Part shown: piece after piece, positions 8,132 through 16,869 of the stretch | How positions within the stretch are numbered: position 1 is the stretch's first letter | How the letters are laid out: each line of letters begins with the position of its first letter | Assembly (NCBI GenBank): GCA_964608965.1 | Contig: CAZSPZ010000014.1 | Location: forward strand, 1-44,693 | DNA: 44,693 bases | Direction of reading: 5' to 3' | From: UBA10908 sp964608965 | Lineage (GTDB): Bacteria > Bacillota > Clostridia > Peptostreptococcales > Anaerovoracaceae | Made by a program: the position numbers and the translations under genes | Notes under the pieces: generated by a model | Seen by the model: only the letters and a program-made list of their open reading frames with translations | Databases searched by the model: none | Told to the model about the DNA's origin: nothing

Positions 8132-9517
8132 TTACCCGAGTTTTTTTCTTTTCCTGACGAAGGTTGACGGGTCGATTCCCAGTTCTTTCGCCGCAGCACG
8201 AACGTTGCCGCATTTCTCAAATGCTCTTGCAATCAGCTCTTTTTCAACCTTATCAACAGCATCTCCCAATTTGGGAATGTAATCTGCGGAAATATTTAAA
8301 TCATTCTTTTCGTTTTGCAAAATATGAACGGGGAGATTATTCGTACATATGATTTCATCAACCGTTGTGACAACGAGCATTTCAATCAAGTTGCGCAATT
8401 CTCTTACATTTCCCGGCCAGCTGTATTCATATAAATATTTTAAAGCGTCTTTTGATATGGTCTTTTCCATTCCATATTTCTTATTGTACACATTGATAAA
8501 ATATTCGGCCGTCGGTATGATGCTGCTCTTTCTCTCTCGCAGCGGTATCGCGCGGAGGGGCACTACATTTAAGCGATAAAACAAATCTTCTCTGAATAAG
8601 CCCTTTTGAACCATCTGTTCCAGATTTTTATTTGTTGACGCGATAATCCTTACATCTACCTTTACCGTAGTATTGCTTCCGATTCTTTCAAATTGACCGT
8701 CCTGAAGAACTCTCAAAAGTTTTACCTGCATCTTTAAAGGCAATTCGCCCACTTCGTCCAGAAGCAAGGTCCCATTGTTGGCGGCCTCGAATATTCCCAT
8801 TTTACCGCCTTTGGATGCGCCGGTAAAAGCCCCTTCCACATAGCCGAAAAATTCCGATTCAATTAAATTATCCGGTATCGCTCCGCAGTTTATTTTTATA
8901 AATTGCATATGCTTTCGGAAACTGTTGTTATAAATATATTTTGCGAGCACCTCTTTGCCCGATCCGGTTTCCCCGCTGATTAAGACCGTTGTATTGACAC
9001 GAGCTACACGCTTGGCCAAAAGCAGCAAATTCAGCATTTTTTCGTCTTCTGCCACGATGTATTCGTTGCTTGCTATTTGAAGTTTTAACTCTTCTATGAT
9101 TCCTTTATGCTTAATATTCTCGCTTTTACTCTCTGTTATTTTTTCCTGCAGTTCTTTTAAATCGGTAATATCTCTTACATTGGATACGATCATGATGATT
9201 TCGCCATGCTCGTCAAATAAAGGCGTGCTCGTTACCAGGGCGCTTTTCCCTGTATTAAACGTTTGATTGACGGTGACAGATTCCTTTGTTTTCAAAACCT
9301 GCAACGATGTTGCCTCTGACATAACGCCTTTTTCTACGATTTCTGCCATGTTACGTCCGAGAAGATCCTCTCTCTTTAAGCCGGTAATCCTTTCATAGCT
9401 CTTATTGATTAAAATCGTATTCGCGTTTCCGTCTGTTATATATATGCCGTCGTATGATGTTTCTAATATCATATGAAGCTTTTCAATGTAATTATCGTCT
9501 TTAATCAGTTCTGTCAT
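8132..9517 (-). CDS. PAS-domain sigma-54-dependent transcriptional activator
   Basis: 461 residues. A PAS sensor occupies about residues 9-125 (YDGIYITDGNANTILINKSYERITG), then a short coiled linker, then the AAA+ domain at about 155-395 with Walker A GETGSGKE (182-189) and the sigma-54 contact loop GAFTGA (229-234). A Fis-type helix-turn-helix ends the protein (NVRAAAKELGIDPSTFVRKRKK). This is the architecture of substrate-sensing activators of amino-acid and hydroxy-acid catabolism. The sigma-54 promoter and paired palindromes lie just downstream of the gene, before abfD, so it probably activates that operon. The ligand is unknown. A TGTTATAAT extended -10 box at 9580-9575 can drive it. Confidence 0.93.
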   Translation of the reverse strand: MTELIKDDNYIEKLHMILETSYDGIYITDGNANTILINKSYERITGLKREDLLGRNMAEIVEKGVMSEATSLQVLKTKESVTVNQTFNTGKSALVTSTPLFDEHGEIIMIVSNVRDITDLKELQEKITESKSENIKHKGIIEELKLQIASNEYIVAEDEKMLNLLLLAKRVARVNTTVLISGETGSGKEVLAKYIYNNSFRKHMQFIKINCGAIPDNLIESEFFGYVEGAFTGASKGGKMGIFEAANNGTLLLDEVGELPLKMQVKLLRVLQDGQFERIGSNTTVKVDVRIIASTNKNLEQMVQKGLFREDLFYRLNVVPLRAIPLRERKSSIIPTAEYFINVYNKKYGMEKTISKDALKYLYEYSWPGNVRELRNLIEMLVVTTVDEIICTNNLPVHILQNEKNDLNISADYIPKLGDAVDKVEKELIARAFEKCGNVRAAAKELGIDPSTFVRKRKKLG

Positions 9518-9574
9518 CTTATTGTCTGCATAATGAAAGATTCATTACCCTTTCCCATGTAGTTTCACTTCCTT

Positions 9575-9583
9575 ATTATAACA
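9575..9583 (-). promoter_or_regulatory. Extended -10 promoter of the PAS/sigma-54 activator gene
   Basis: Minus-strand TGTTATAAT is an extended -10 element (TGn before TATAAT at 9580-9575). No good -35 hexamer is present, which is usual for extended -10 promoters. It lies about 58 nt upstream of the regulator ATG. Confidence 0.5.
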
Positions 9584-9613
9584 TGCACCGCCCTTTATTG
9601 GTGGAATAAAAGA

Positions 9614-9643
9614 AAAAGCAGATGGTTTGTTCCATCTGCTTTT
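9614..9643 (-). terminator. Rho-independent terminator after the larA-uxaA-mgl operon
   Basis: A 12-bp stem (9614-9625 with 9632-9643) with a 6-nt loop lies 18 nt after the stop of the gamma-lyase gene and is followed on the minus strand by a T-rich run. It separates this operon from the sigma-54 activator gene. Confidence 0.85.
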
Positions 9644-9661
9644 CGCTATATTTTTTGTTTT

Positions 9662-10888
9662 TTAAAGAATGCTTGCAGCCTGTTCAAAATCTTTCATAAG
9701 ATCTTCTACATCTTCCAAGCCTACGGAAAAGCGGATAAGACCATCGGTAATTCCGGCTTCTTTTCTGCCTTCAGGTGTAACGTTGGCATGAGTCATGCTG
9801 GCGGGATGCTGAATCAGAGAGTCGGGATCTCCGAGGGAAACGCCGATTCCGGGTATTGCCAAATGGTTGAGCAATGCTTTTGCATTATCAAATGCGCTCT
9901 TGCCTTTATATCCTTCTTTGAATTCGAAGGATACCATGCCGGTATAAAGATCTTTAGCAAAATACTTCTTTGCGATTTCGTGGTTTTTGCCGTTTGATGC
10001 AAGACCCGGATAATATACCGCTTCCACATATGGCTGTTTTTGCAGAAACTCTGCGATAGCCATGGCATTTGCGCAGTGCTTGCGAACGCGAAGGTCCAAT
10101 GTCTTCATTCCACGGATAATCAAGTATGCATTAAACGGGCTCATATGAGAACCAGTCATTTTCCCGACAGCTCTGCTCTTAATGAGTGTTACATCTGCTG
10201 CTGTTCCAACGACAACACCGCCGATTACGTCCCCGTGACCGTTCAAGTATTTTGTTACACTATGAACGACTACATCCGCGCCGATTTTGAGCGGGAAAAG
10301 AATGGGTGGAGGTGTAAAGGTATTATCGACCACAATGCGAATTCCCGCATGCTTTTTCTTTAACTCTGCAATCGCAGCGATATCGGTTATTCTCATGGTG
10401 GGATTTGCCGCTGCTTCGAAGTAAATAATCTTCGTATTAGGCTTAATCGCTGCTTCGATTTTCGCCAAATTTGATGTATCGACAAAAGTAGTCTCAATGC
10501 CAAAGGAAGGAAGGATTTCTCTCATCACAACGTCTGTGCATCCATAGAGTGTATCTGCGGTTACCACGTGATCCCCTGTTTTGAGAAGACCTATGAGCGC
10601 CGAACCGATAGCTCCCATGCCCGACCCTGTTGCAACAGCGGCTTCTCCGCCTTCCAAGCAAGCGATTTTTCTTTCGAAAGTGGCGACGGTAGGATTGGCG
10701 GTTCTGGAGTACGGATATTTTTTAGTTGTTCCTGTAAATACTTCTCCGCCTTCTTCTACTGTATCAAAACAGTAGGTGGAAGTCTGAAAGATGGGTGTTG
10801 CCAAGGCGCCGAATTCCGGATCCCTTGAATGTCCCGCATGGATTGCTGTCGTAGCAAAACCTGCACTTTTGAAATCGATTTTACTCAT
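9662..10888 (-). CDS. Methionine gamma-lyase-type PLP enzyme (copy 1)
   Basis: 408 residues of the Cys/Met-metabolism PLP family. PLP-site motifs are seen at Tyr60/Arg62 (KKYPYSRTANPT), Asp188 (VVDNTFTPP) and the Schiff-base Lys213 (HSVTKYLNGHGD). The motif TLYGCT carries Tyr115 and Cys117, the cysteine that is typical of methionine gamma-lyases rather than cystathionine synthases or lyases. The enzyme would cut methionine (or homocysteine, cysteine) to a 2-oxoacid, ammonia and a thiol. ATG at 10888 follows AGGAGG. It is 55 nt after the UxaA large-subunit gene on the same strand and is the last gene before a terminator, so it is probably co-transcribed with larA and uxaA. Confidence 0.88.
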   Translation of the reverse strand: MSKIDFKSAGFATTAIHAGHSRDPEFGALATPIFQTSTYCFDTVEEGGEVFTGTTKKYPYSRTANPTVATFERKIACLEGGEAAVATGSGMGAIGSALIGLLKTGDHVVTADTLYGCTDVVMREILPSFGIETTFVDTSNLAKIEAAIKPNTKIIYFEAAANPTMRITDIAAIAELKKKHAGIRIVVDNTFTPPPILFPLKIGADVVVHSVTKYLNGHGDVIGGVVVGTAADVTLIKSRAVGKMTGSHMSPFNAYLIIRGMKTLDLRVRKHCANAMAIAEFLQKQPYVEAVYYPGLASNGKNHEIAKKYFAKDLYTGMVSFEFKEGYKGKSAFDNAKALLNHLAIPGIGVSLGDPDSLIQHPASMTHANVTPEGRKEAGITDGLIRFSVGLEDVEDLMKDFEQAASIL

Positions 10889-10943
10889 TTTAATCCTCCT
10901 GATTTTATTGTTACAATAATGAATGACAGATCTTGTTGATGCT

Positions 10944-12107
10944 TTATATTACAGGCCCCAAAGTGTGAATATCTATGGAACCAAAATATCCTAAAGATTC
11001 ATTTTTCGTCTGTTCCCCGTTAAGCACAGCCAACATTTTTTGAATGGCTTCCCCGCCGATTTCTTCGATGCTTTTCTTCCCCTGAATGATAAGCCCGGCG
11101 TTGATATCCATATCGTGCTGCATGTGCTCGTACGTGTTGGGATTTCCGCATATTTTTATAACAGGCATGCATGGAAAACCTTGCGGGGCGCCCCGACCCG
11201 TAGAAAACATCATAAACTGAGCTCCGGTAGCGGCCATTCCCGTCAGAATTTCCGGCTCTCTCCCAGGGCTGTCTTTAATCCATAATCCCTTTTGCGTGGT
11301 GATGCGCTCGGGATACTCCAAAACGCCCTGTATCGGATGTGTTCCGGATTTCATAATAGCGCCCAGAGACTTTTCTTCGATGCTGGAAAGGCCCCCTGCA
11401 ATATTTCCCGGCGTAGGCTGTCCTTTTCGCATGTCGCAGCCAAGCGATTCGGCACGGGTTTCCATCGCCTTTACTATGGCGTAAATCTTTTCGGCCACAC
11501 AAGTGTTTACAGCCCGCTTCGCCAGTATGTGCTCCGCTCCGATAAATTCGGTTGTTTCGCCGAAAACCACGGTTGCCCCCAGCTCGACCAAACGGTCTGC
11601 TGCGTAGCCGATCACACAATTGGAAGCCAGTCCGCTTGTCGCATCCGAGCCGCCGCACTTAATCGCCATCACGACTCTTGAGATATCACACGGCGTTCTT
11701 TGGATTCCTGATATTTGAAGCGCCAACCTTTGTGCTGCGTCCGTGCCTGCCGCAATGGCCCTGCTCGTTCCTCCGAGTTCCTGTATCTTTATTATTTCCA
11801 CAGGCTTCCCTGTTTTTTTTATTTCCTCGTAAAGCTTCTGCGTATCCGTTCCTTCGCAGCCTAAGCTCACTATAAGGACTGCCCCTAAATTCGGTGAACA
11901 ACCGATGCCGATGAGCGTTTCGGTTACTCTATCCAGATCCGGCGGGAGCTGGCAGCACCCCTGGTGATGGAAAAAGCCCGAACAACCGCTCACCTGACGC
12001 ACGATGGCGCTTGCCACATCGTTGGCGCACACGACACTCGGAATAATACCGACTAAATTTCTGCTGCCGACAAGCCCATCCGGTCGCTCATATCCGTTAA
12101 ACTGCAT
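10944..12107 (-). CDS. UxaA/SuyB-family dehydratase or sulfo-lyase, large subunit
   Basis: 387 residues of the altronate dehydratase / galactarate dehydratase C-terminal family, which also contains sulfolactate sulfo-lyase large subunit. The family pattern is clear: GYERPDGLVGSRNLVGIIPSVVCAN at the start, then cysteine-rich segments (SGCSGFFHHQGCCQ, SLGCEGTD, AIKCGGSDATSG), then PGNIAGGLSSIEEKSLG and STGRGAPQGFPCMPVIKICGNP. These enzymes eliminate water, or sulfite, from 2-hydroxy acids to give a 2-oxoacid and use a metal or iron-sulfur site. The start overlaps the small-subunit gene by 11 nt. Which substrate is used cannot be read directly; pairing with a LarA homologue points to a short 2-hydroxy acid rather than a hexonate. 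Confidence 0.85.
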   Translation of the reverse strand: MQFNGYERPDGLVGSRNLVGIIPSVVCANDVASAIVRQVSGCSGFFHHQGCCQLPPDLDRVTETLIGIGCSPNLGAVLIVSLGCEGTDTQKLYEEIKKTGKPVEIIKIQELGGTSRAIAAGTDAAQRLALQISGIQRTPCDISRVVMAIKCGGSDATSGLASNCVIGYAADRLVELGATVVFGETTEFIGAEHILAKRAVNTCVAEKIYAIVKAMETRAESLGCDMRKGQPTPGNIAGGLSSIEEKSLGAIMKSGTHPIQGVLEYPERITTQKGLWIKDSPGREPEILTGMAATGAQFMMFSTGRGAPQGFPCMPVIKICGNPNTYEHMQHDMDINAGLIIQGKKSIEEIGGEAIQKMLAVLNGEQTKNESLGYFGSIDIHTLGPVI

Positions 12108-12426
12108 GCTGCACCTCGTTCGTTTTTATTTCCGAAAGGTCGCCTCGACCTCTTAAGCTGTCGATATTATGGACGTGGACATGTTCACCGCCCAGGATGT
12201 TCAGGTTGGCCTGGCCGATTACTTCTCCGTACTTAAGGATTTTTTCTCCCGTCGAAATATCCGTCAAAGCAATTTTATGACCGTACGGAATATTGTTTTT
12301 TGCCAAAATTTCGCTTTGCCTTCCGGCTTTGTCTGCAATGACGACGACATCGCCCGAGGCAACCTCTGCAAAGATCGTTGCCACATTATCTTTTTCGTGA
12401 ACTTTTAACCCAAAACACTTGCTCAT
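12097..12426 (-). CDS. UxaA/SuyA-family dehydratase, small (SAF-domain) subunit
   Basis: 109 residues, a single SAF domain, the N-terminal module that in altronate dehydratase is fused to the large part and in sulfolactate sulfo-lyase is a separate subunit. Visible features are VHEKDNVATIFAEVASGDVV and the segment IPYGHKIALTDISTGEKILKYGEVIG with the family histidine. The ATG at 12426 is preferred because AGGAG lies 7 nt before it; an in-frame TTG just upstream would leave only 4 nt. It overlaps the large subunit gene and follows larA after about 20 nt. Confidence 0.85.
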   Translation of the reverse strand: MSKCFGLKVHEKDNVATIFAEVASGDVVVIADKAGRQSEILAKNNIPYGHKIALTDISTGEKILKYGEVIGQANLNILGGEHVHVHNIDSLRGRGDLSEIKTNEVQHAV

Positions 12427-12445
12427 CAATTTGCTCCTGTTAACC

Positions 12446-13726
12446 TTAAGAGATTATCGTGCAAACACCGTCCGGTATCACGACAACACCGGCATCCGCA
12501 CCCTTGATTTTAAAAGCTTTATTCATTGCTTCGTCTGTCGTTTTTGCGTAGATCAGGTTGACACTTTCCACCGTTTTTTTATCCATAAAATCCGAGACTA
12601 AAATAACTTTATGTTTTTTCAGAATTCTTGCGTAAATTTGAGCACACCACATTTCCGGAATAGTCTGTTCTTTTGGGATCACAGATAAACGATCTTCAAT
12701 TTCGGACGGGCTTCCCCATTTCATCACTTCTTCGAAGCGCTCTCCGCCGATTCCGTCTATGCAGGAAGCCACAATGATAATAACACCGTCTTCTCCCGCG
12801 CACATTTCCGCAGTTGCGACCGCTTTGGGCGATTGATATAAGTTTTGATCCAGCGGGTAGCCGCCGTTGGAGGTGACAACGATGTCGCCCTGCACTTTTT
12901 CGCACAGAAGTTCCTGCGTAACAAATTTGACACCCTGCAGGTGTGCCTCTTCCAAGTCACCCGCAAAGGCGCCCGAGATTTTTTTATTGCGATCCAGCGT
13001 AACGTTTAAAATAAAGGCCACTTTTGCGGCTCTTGCCGCAGCCAGCATATCTTCGTGTATGGGATTTCCCGACAACATTCCGGTAATGGCTTTTGGATGG
13101 GCGATTGCCGCGAAAGAATGGTTTTCATTGACAGTACCAGCTGAGCAAATTCCGGGGAGGATGCTTTTGCGCCCTCCGGAAAAGCCTGCAAAAAAATGAG
13201 GTTCAATGAAGCCTTCCGTCACAAGAAGATCTGCGTCGATTGCAATTCGATTCACCTGACAGGAAGCCCCGGAAGGAAGAATGCCTATGTCTGTAAAGTT
13301 TTCCGGACAGAAAGCATCGTTGACGACGATACGCTCGTTGTCCACGATGGCATCCCCAAACATGTTCCGCTGCTCTTGGGCAGTCGTAGGACGATGCAAC
13401 CCTGTTCCGATTAAAATCGTAACGTTCGCAGACGGATTCCCTTTGCGGATTTCGCCCAATAACAAAGGAAGCGTTATACTGCTTGGCACACCCCTTGTGT
13501 GGTCGCTCGTTACGATGACAACATTTTTCTTGTCCTTCGAAAGTTCGCATAGCGGCGCGGATCCGATCGGATTGCCCAAAGCCGATTTTACAATTTCCGT
13601 TTCCGAGATGATCGGCTTGTCTAAACTTGCGCCTGTGTGCTTGGGAACAATCAACGCCCTAAAGTTTTCCGTAGGGATCCGAAGGGGAATTTTATCCGTA
13701 TAATAAGGAATGGGAATCGTAATCAT
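12446..13726 (-). CDS. larA: LarA-family nickel-pincer-dependent 2-hydroxyacid racemase/epimerase
   Basis: 426 residues, usual length for lactate racemase LarA and its homologues. Residues that hold or use the nickel-pincer nucleotide in Lactobacillus LarA (His108, Lys184, His200, and the acid-base pair His108/His174, from memory) have clear counterparts: His112 in GTGLHRP, His177 in EPHFFAGFSGGRKSILPGI, Lys187 in the same stretch, and His203 in ENH. The substrate-contact motif is DHTRGVPS (75-82). The family racemises or epimerises lactate, malate, 2-hydroxyglutarate, phenyllactate and sugar acids. The next two genes encode a hydroxyacid-type dehydratase, so the enzyme may supply its required stereoisomer. 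No larB, larC or larE cofactor genes are in the window. Confidence 0.85.
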   Translation of the reverse strand: MITIPIPYYTDKIPLRIPTENFRALIVPKHTGASLDKPIISETEIVKSALGNPIGSAPLCELSKDKKNVVIVTSDHTRGVPSSITLPLLLGEIRKGNPSANVTILIGTGLHRPTTAQEQRNMFGDAIVDNERIVVNDAFCPENFTDIGILPSGASCQVNRIAIDADLLVTEGFIEPHFFAGFSGGRKSILPGICSAGTVNENHSFAAIAHPKAITGMLSGNPIHEDMLAAARAAKVAFILNVTLDRNKKISGAFAGDLEEAHLQGVKFVTQELLCEKVQGDIVVTSNGGYPLDQNLYQSPKAVATAEMCAGEDGVIIIVASCIDGIGGERFEEVMKWGSPSEIEDRLSVIPKEQTIPEMWCAQIYARILKKHKVILVSDFMDKKTVESVNLIYAKTTDEAMNKAFKIKGADAGVVVIPDGVCTIIS

Positions 13727-13771
13727 AAAGTTCGCTTTCTTATATCAAGTAATTTATGTACTGTTATCTTT

Positions 13772-13784
13772 TAACCAAAGGTTA
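13772..13784. promoter_or_regulatory. Candidate LysR box between larA and the LysR gene
   Basis: TAACCAAAGGTTA, a 13-bp palindrome of the T-N11-A form favoured by LysR regulators. It is the only clear palindrome in the 133-bp divergent intergenic region, 46 nt from the larA start and 76 nt from the LysR start, so it could serve both directions. Confidence 0.5.
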
Positions 13785-13859
13785 CTCTTGAAATATGCAT
13801 TCATCAACTATACAATAACATATAGACCTATTTATTCAAATTTATGAAAGGGGTTGCTT

Positions 13860-14750
13860 ATGGAACTGCTTCAACTGCGCTATTTTCTGGCTCTCGCAAA
13901 AGAGGAGCACATGTCGCGTACCGCCGAAAAACTCTTCATTTCGCAGCCGTCTTTAAGTTTGACCATAAAAAAGCTGGAAGATGAACTGGACGTTAAGCTT
14001 TTCGACCGGACAGGCAGAAACATAAAACTCAATCGCTACGGTAAAGCATTTTTACCCCACGTCGAAGATGTTTTTTCTTCTCTTGAAAGGGGTGTCAATG
14101 ATTTAAAGAAATTGCAGGGCCACTACGAGAACCAAGTTCTCATCGGCATACAAACACCCTATGTCTGGCAGGATCTTACCCGGGATTTTCTCCACCAGAA
14201 CCCGGAAGTTACGCTCGGTCAAAGGTCGATAGAAGGCAACGGGTTTATTTCGCAGCTTTTGCAGGAAGAAATCGACTTTTATGTAGGTTCGCTGGGAGAC
14301 GGAAACGAAGCCGAAAAGGAGGCGTTGCTGGAGAGTGTCGAATTTGCAAAAGGTGATGTATACATCATCGTGAATTCAAAAAGCCCGCTCGCAAAAAGAG
14401 AATCAGTTTTGCTGAAAGAAGTTCGCGACGAGTACATTGTCTCCAGAAACAGCTCTGATAATTTCCAGAAATATACCGACGCCTTATGCCGCGAAGCAGG
14501 CTTTACGCCAAGAATCGCGCTGGAGTGTGATTATACATTAAGAGAAAAAATGGTTGCCCAAGGTTATGGCATTTCTTTTTCGACAGAATATGCCATTCGC
14601 TGGCTGGAAGCGGATGATGTTACACCTGTACGCTTAGCCGACCCCGGGATAAAGCGTATTTATCAGTTGATATGGAAAAAAGGGAGAAGCTTTACGCCCA
14701 CGATGAAAAAGTTTTACGACTTTACAACACACTTTATCGCAGCACCCTAA
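13860..14750 (+). CDS. LysR-family transcriptional regulator
   Basis: 296 residues, typical length. The N-terminal winged helix-turn-helix is clear (LLQLRYFLALAKEEHMSRTAEKLFISQPSLSLTIKKLEDELDVKLFDR), followed by the periplasmic-binding-type effector domain (residues about 90-295). It reads away from larA, so it probably controls the larA-uxaA-mgl operon and itself. ATG at 13860 is chosen over an in-frame TTG two codons upstream because GAAAGGGG lies at proper distance from the ATG. Effector unknown; a 2-hydroxy acid or its 2-oxo product would fit the context. Confidence 0.92.
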   Translation: MELLQLRYFLALAKEEHMSRTAEKLFISQPSLSLTIKKLEDELDVKLFDRTGRNIKLNRYGKAFLPHVEDVFSSLERGVNDLKKLQGHYENQVLIGIQTPYVWQDLTRDFLHQNPEVTLGQRSIEGNGFISQLLQEEIDFYVGSLGDGNEAEKEALLESVEFAKGDVYIIVNSKSPLAKRESVLLKEVRDEYIVSRNSSDNFQKYTDALCREAGFTPRIALECDYTLREKMVAQGYGISFSTEYAIRWLEADDVTPVRLADPGIKRIYQLIWKKGRSFTPTMKKFYDFTTHFIAAP

Positions 14751-14785
14751 TTATTTACAAAAAGGCTGAAATTCAAGCTTTTTCG

Positions 14786-14829
14786 CGCCTCCACCCCCCT
14801 TGACAAGGCGGGGGGGAGGCGTGTTACTA
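14786..14829 (+). promoter_or_regulatory. Promoter embedded in a GC-rich hairpin ahead of the second gamma-lyase gene
   Basis: TTGACA at 14800-14805 forms the loop of a strong imperfect inverted repeat (CGCCTCC at 14786-14792 against GGAGGCG at 14815-14821, with C and G tracts inside). A possible -10, TACTAT at 14825-14830, is 19 nt downstream. The hairpin is followed by few T residues, so it is a poor terminator for the LysR gene. The combination suggests a regulated promoter. Confidence 0.4.
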
Positions 14830-14876
14830 TGGTTTCAGGCTACCGCAAAACGAACAAACACGAGAGGAGTGTTATT

Positions 14877-16058
14877 ATGGAATTTAATACCAAAGTTTTG
14901 CACCAAGAACAAACAGTTGACCCTGTTACGGGGTCACATGTAAGCCCACTTTATCAAACATCCACCTACGTCCTACCCAACTTCAAAGAAGCGGTACGCC
15001 TTAACCAGGACGTAAATGCCGGATTTTCCTACACACGTTTCGGAAGCCCAACGGTTGCCGAATTGGAGAGGAAAATTGCAGCACTTGAACACGCTGAAGC
15101 CGCTCTGGCAACAGGAAGCGGACTGGGCGCTATATGTATAGCAACCATGTCTAAGCTGGGAGCAGGCTCCCACATTATTTTCGGCGATGTAATTTATGGA
15201 TGTTCTTTTGCGCTTTTCACAAAGATACTACCCGGATACGGCGTTGACTACACCATCGTAGACACCACAGATCCGGAAGCGGTAAAAAAAGCCATGAGGC
15301 CCAATACCAAGGTTGTCTATGTGGAAACACCGGCGAATCCGACAATTAAAATTACGGATATCGCGGCGGTAGCGGAAGTCGTGCACGCACAAGAAGGTGT
15401 CACGATGATAGTGGACAGCACCTTTGCATCACCTTATCTGCAGAATCCTTTGGATCTGGGGGCAGATATCGTGGTACACAGCGCCACAAAGTATCTTTGC
15501 GGCCATGGAACTGTACTTGCCGGCGTAATTGCCAGCAGCAGAGTAAACATCGACAGATGCCGTATGCCTTTCCTGCAGTGCTTTGGATCTGTATTGGATC
15601 CGTTCGCCGCATGGCAGCTGATGCAAGGAATGAAAACCCTTGGTCTTCGCATGGAACGTCATTGCGAAAACGGCTTAAAGGTCGCCCAATTTTTAGAAGG
15701 GCACAAAATGGTGGACAAGGTCTATTATCCCGGCCTTCCCTCCTACGGAAAGAATTACGAAATCGCCAAGAAGCAAATGCGTGGCTTCGGCGGTATGATG
15801 AGCGTTGATATTAAAGGCGGCCAGCAAGCAGCCGCAACCGTCATGGAATCGGTAAAAGTGATCAGCCTTGCCACAAGTTTGGGCAATGTAGACTCTCTTA
15901 TACAACATTCTCCTTCCATGAGTCACTTTGATATGACCCCTGAGCAAAGACATGCAGTTTGCATATTCGACGGACAGGTTCGCCTTTCCATCGGCTGCGA
16001 AGGCGTAAACGATCTGATAGAGGATTTGGATCAGGCTTTAAATAAAATCAAGCTGTAA
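14877..16058 (+). CDS. Methionine gamma-lyase-type PLP enzyme (copy 2)
   Basis: 393 residues, Cys/Met-metabolism PLP family. Key residues: Tyr52/Arg54 region (FSYTRFGSPTV), Tyr107 and Cys109 in VIYGCS, Asp180 in IVDSTFASP, Schiff-base Lys205 in HSATKYLCGHG. The active-site cysteine favours gamma-lyase chemistry on methionine, homocysteine or cysteine. The ATG at 14877 is chosen since GAGAGGAG lies just before it; an in-frame ATG at 14829 lacks a site and would add 16 residues inside the promoter zone. The protein differs clearly from copy 1 (9662-10888). It is followed by a terminator and then by serine dehydratase genes, so its job is probably amino-acid breakdown to 2-oxoacids. Confidence 0.88.
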   Translation: MEFNTKVLHQEQTVDPVTGSHVSPLYQTSTYVLPNFKEAVRLNQDVNAGFSYTRFGSPTVAELERKIAALEHAEAALATGSGLGAICIATMSKLGAGSHIIFGDVIYGCSFALFTKILPGYGVDYTIVDTTDPEAVKKAMRPNTKVVYVETPANPTIKITDIAAVAEVVHAQEGVTMIVDSTFASPYLQNPLDLGADIVVHSATKYLCGHGTVLAGVIASSRVNIDRCRMPFLQCFGSVLDPFAAWQLMQGMKTLGLRMERHCENGLKVAQFLEGHKMVDKVYYPGLPSYGKNYEIAKKQMRGFGGMMSVDIKGGQQAAATVMESVKVISLATSLGNVDSLIQHSPSMSHFDMTPEQRHAVCIFDGQVRLSIGCEGVNDLIEDLDQALNKIKL

Positions 16059-16067
16059 CCATATTAC

Positions 16068-16097
16068 AAAAAACGGTCCCTGTCGGGGCCGTTTTTT
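16068..16097 (+). terminator. Rho-independent terminator after the second gamma-lyase gene
   Basis: Stem of AAAAAACGG and CCC (16068-16080) with GGGGCCGTTTTTT (16085-16097), 10 nt after the stop codon, ending in a T run on the plus strand. TATAAT at 16100-16105, just after it, may be the -10 of the serine dehydratase operon. Confidence 0.85.
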
Positions 16098-16176
16098 GAT
16101 ATAATGAATCAAAATACCTTACAATCTCTTTGAAAAAATCACTTCGCAGCCCTACGAGAATTCGGGAGGTAAATCG

Positions 16177-16869
16177 ATGAAGAAAGTAAACAGTCTGTTC
16201 GATATTATTGGGCCTATTATGATCGGCCCTTCCAGCTCGCACACCGCAGGAGCCGCCAAGCTCGCAAAAATAGCGGGAGAATTCGCGGGCGGCAAAGTAG
16301 TTTCCGTAAAATTCTATCTCCACGGTTCCTTCCAAAATACTTACAGAGGACACGGCACAGACCGTGCACTCGTGGCCGGTCTTTTAGGCTTGGACCCTCA
16401 TGATACAAGGCTTCGCACAGCATTCAAATTAGCAGAAGAACGAGGGATGACGTACGAATTCATTCCGCAAGACCTTGGTATGGTTCACCCCAACACCGTA
16501 AAATTCGAAATGACTACCGATGACAATCGCACGATCGAAGTGATGGGGTCTTCTGTGGGAGGCGGCGAGGTCGTTATCACGGAAGTAAACGGATTCGAAG
16601 TCAGGTTTGACGGAAATTACTATACGATTATTACCCGTCATAAAGATGTAAAAGGTGTTGTGGCGGAAGTTGCCGGTATTTTGGCCAGGAATGATATCAA
16701 CATCGCGACAATGAACTTGTCAAGAACGCGAAAAGGACAGGAAGCTTCCATGATTATTGAAACGGATTCGCCTCCCGCGCAGCTTGCCATGGATCAGGTC
16801 CGTCAACTGCCTTCCATTATTTCGCTCATGACCATCCAACCCATAAAGGTAGGTGAAATCGATGTTTAA
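16177..16869 (+). CDS. sdaAB: L-serine dehydratase, iron-sulfur-dependent, beta subunit
   Basis: 230 residues. Together with the alpha subunit it deaminates L-serine to pyruvate and ammonia using an oxygen-labile [4Fe-4S] cluster. The N-terminal part holds the serine-binding motif GPSSSHTAGAAKLAKIAGEF (residues 13-32), and the C-terminal third is an ACT-like domain (HKDVKGVVAEVAGILARNDINIATMNLSR). ATG at 16177 follows GGGAGG. The separate alpha and beta polypeptides are the arrangement of Clostridia and Bacillus; enterobacterial enzymes are fused. The stop overlaps the start of the alpha gene, so the subunits are translationally coupled. Confidence 0.96.
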   Translation: MKKVNSLFDIIGPIMIGPSSSHTAGAAKLAKIAGEFAGGKVVSVKFYLHGSFQNTYRGHGTDRALVAGLLGLDPHDTRLRTAFKLAEERGMTYEFIPQDLGMVHPNTVKFEMTTDDNRTIEVMGSSVGGGEVVITEVNGFEVRFDGNYYTIITRHKDVKGVVAEVAGILARNDINIATMNLSRTRKGQEASMIIETDSPPAQLAMDQVRQLPSIISLMTIQPIKVGEIDV

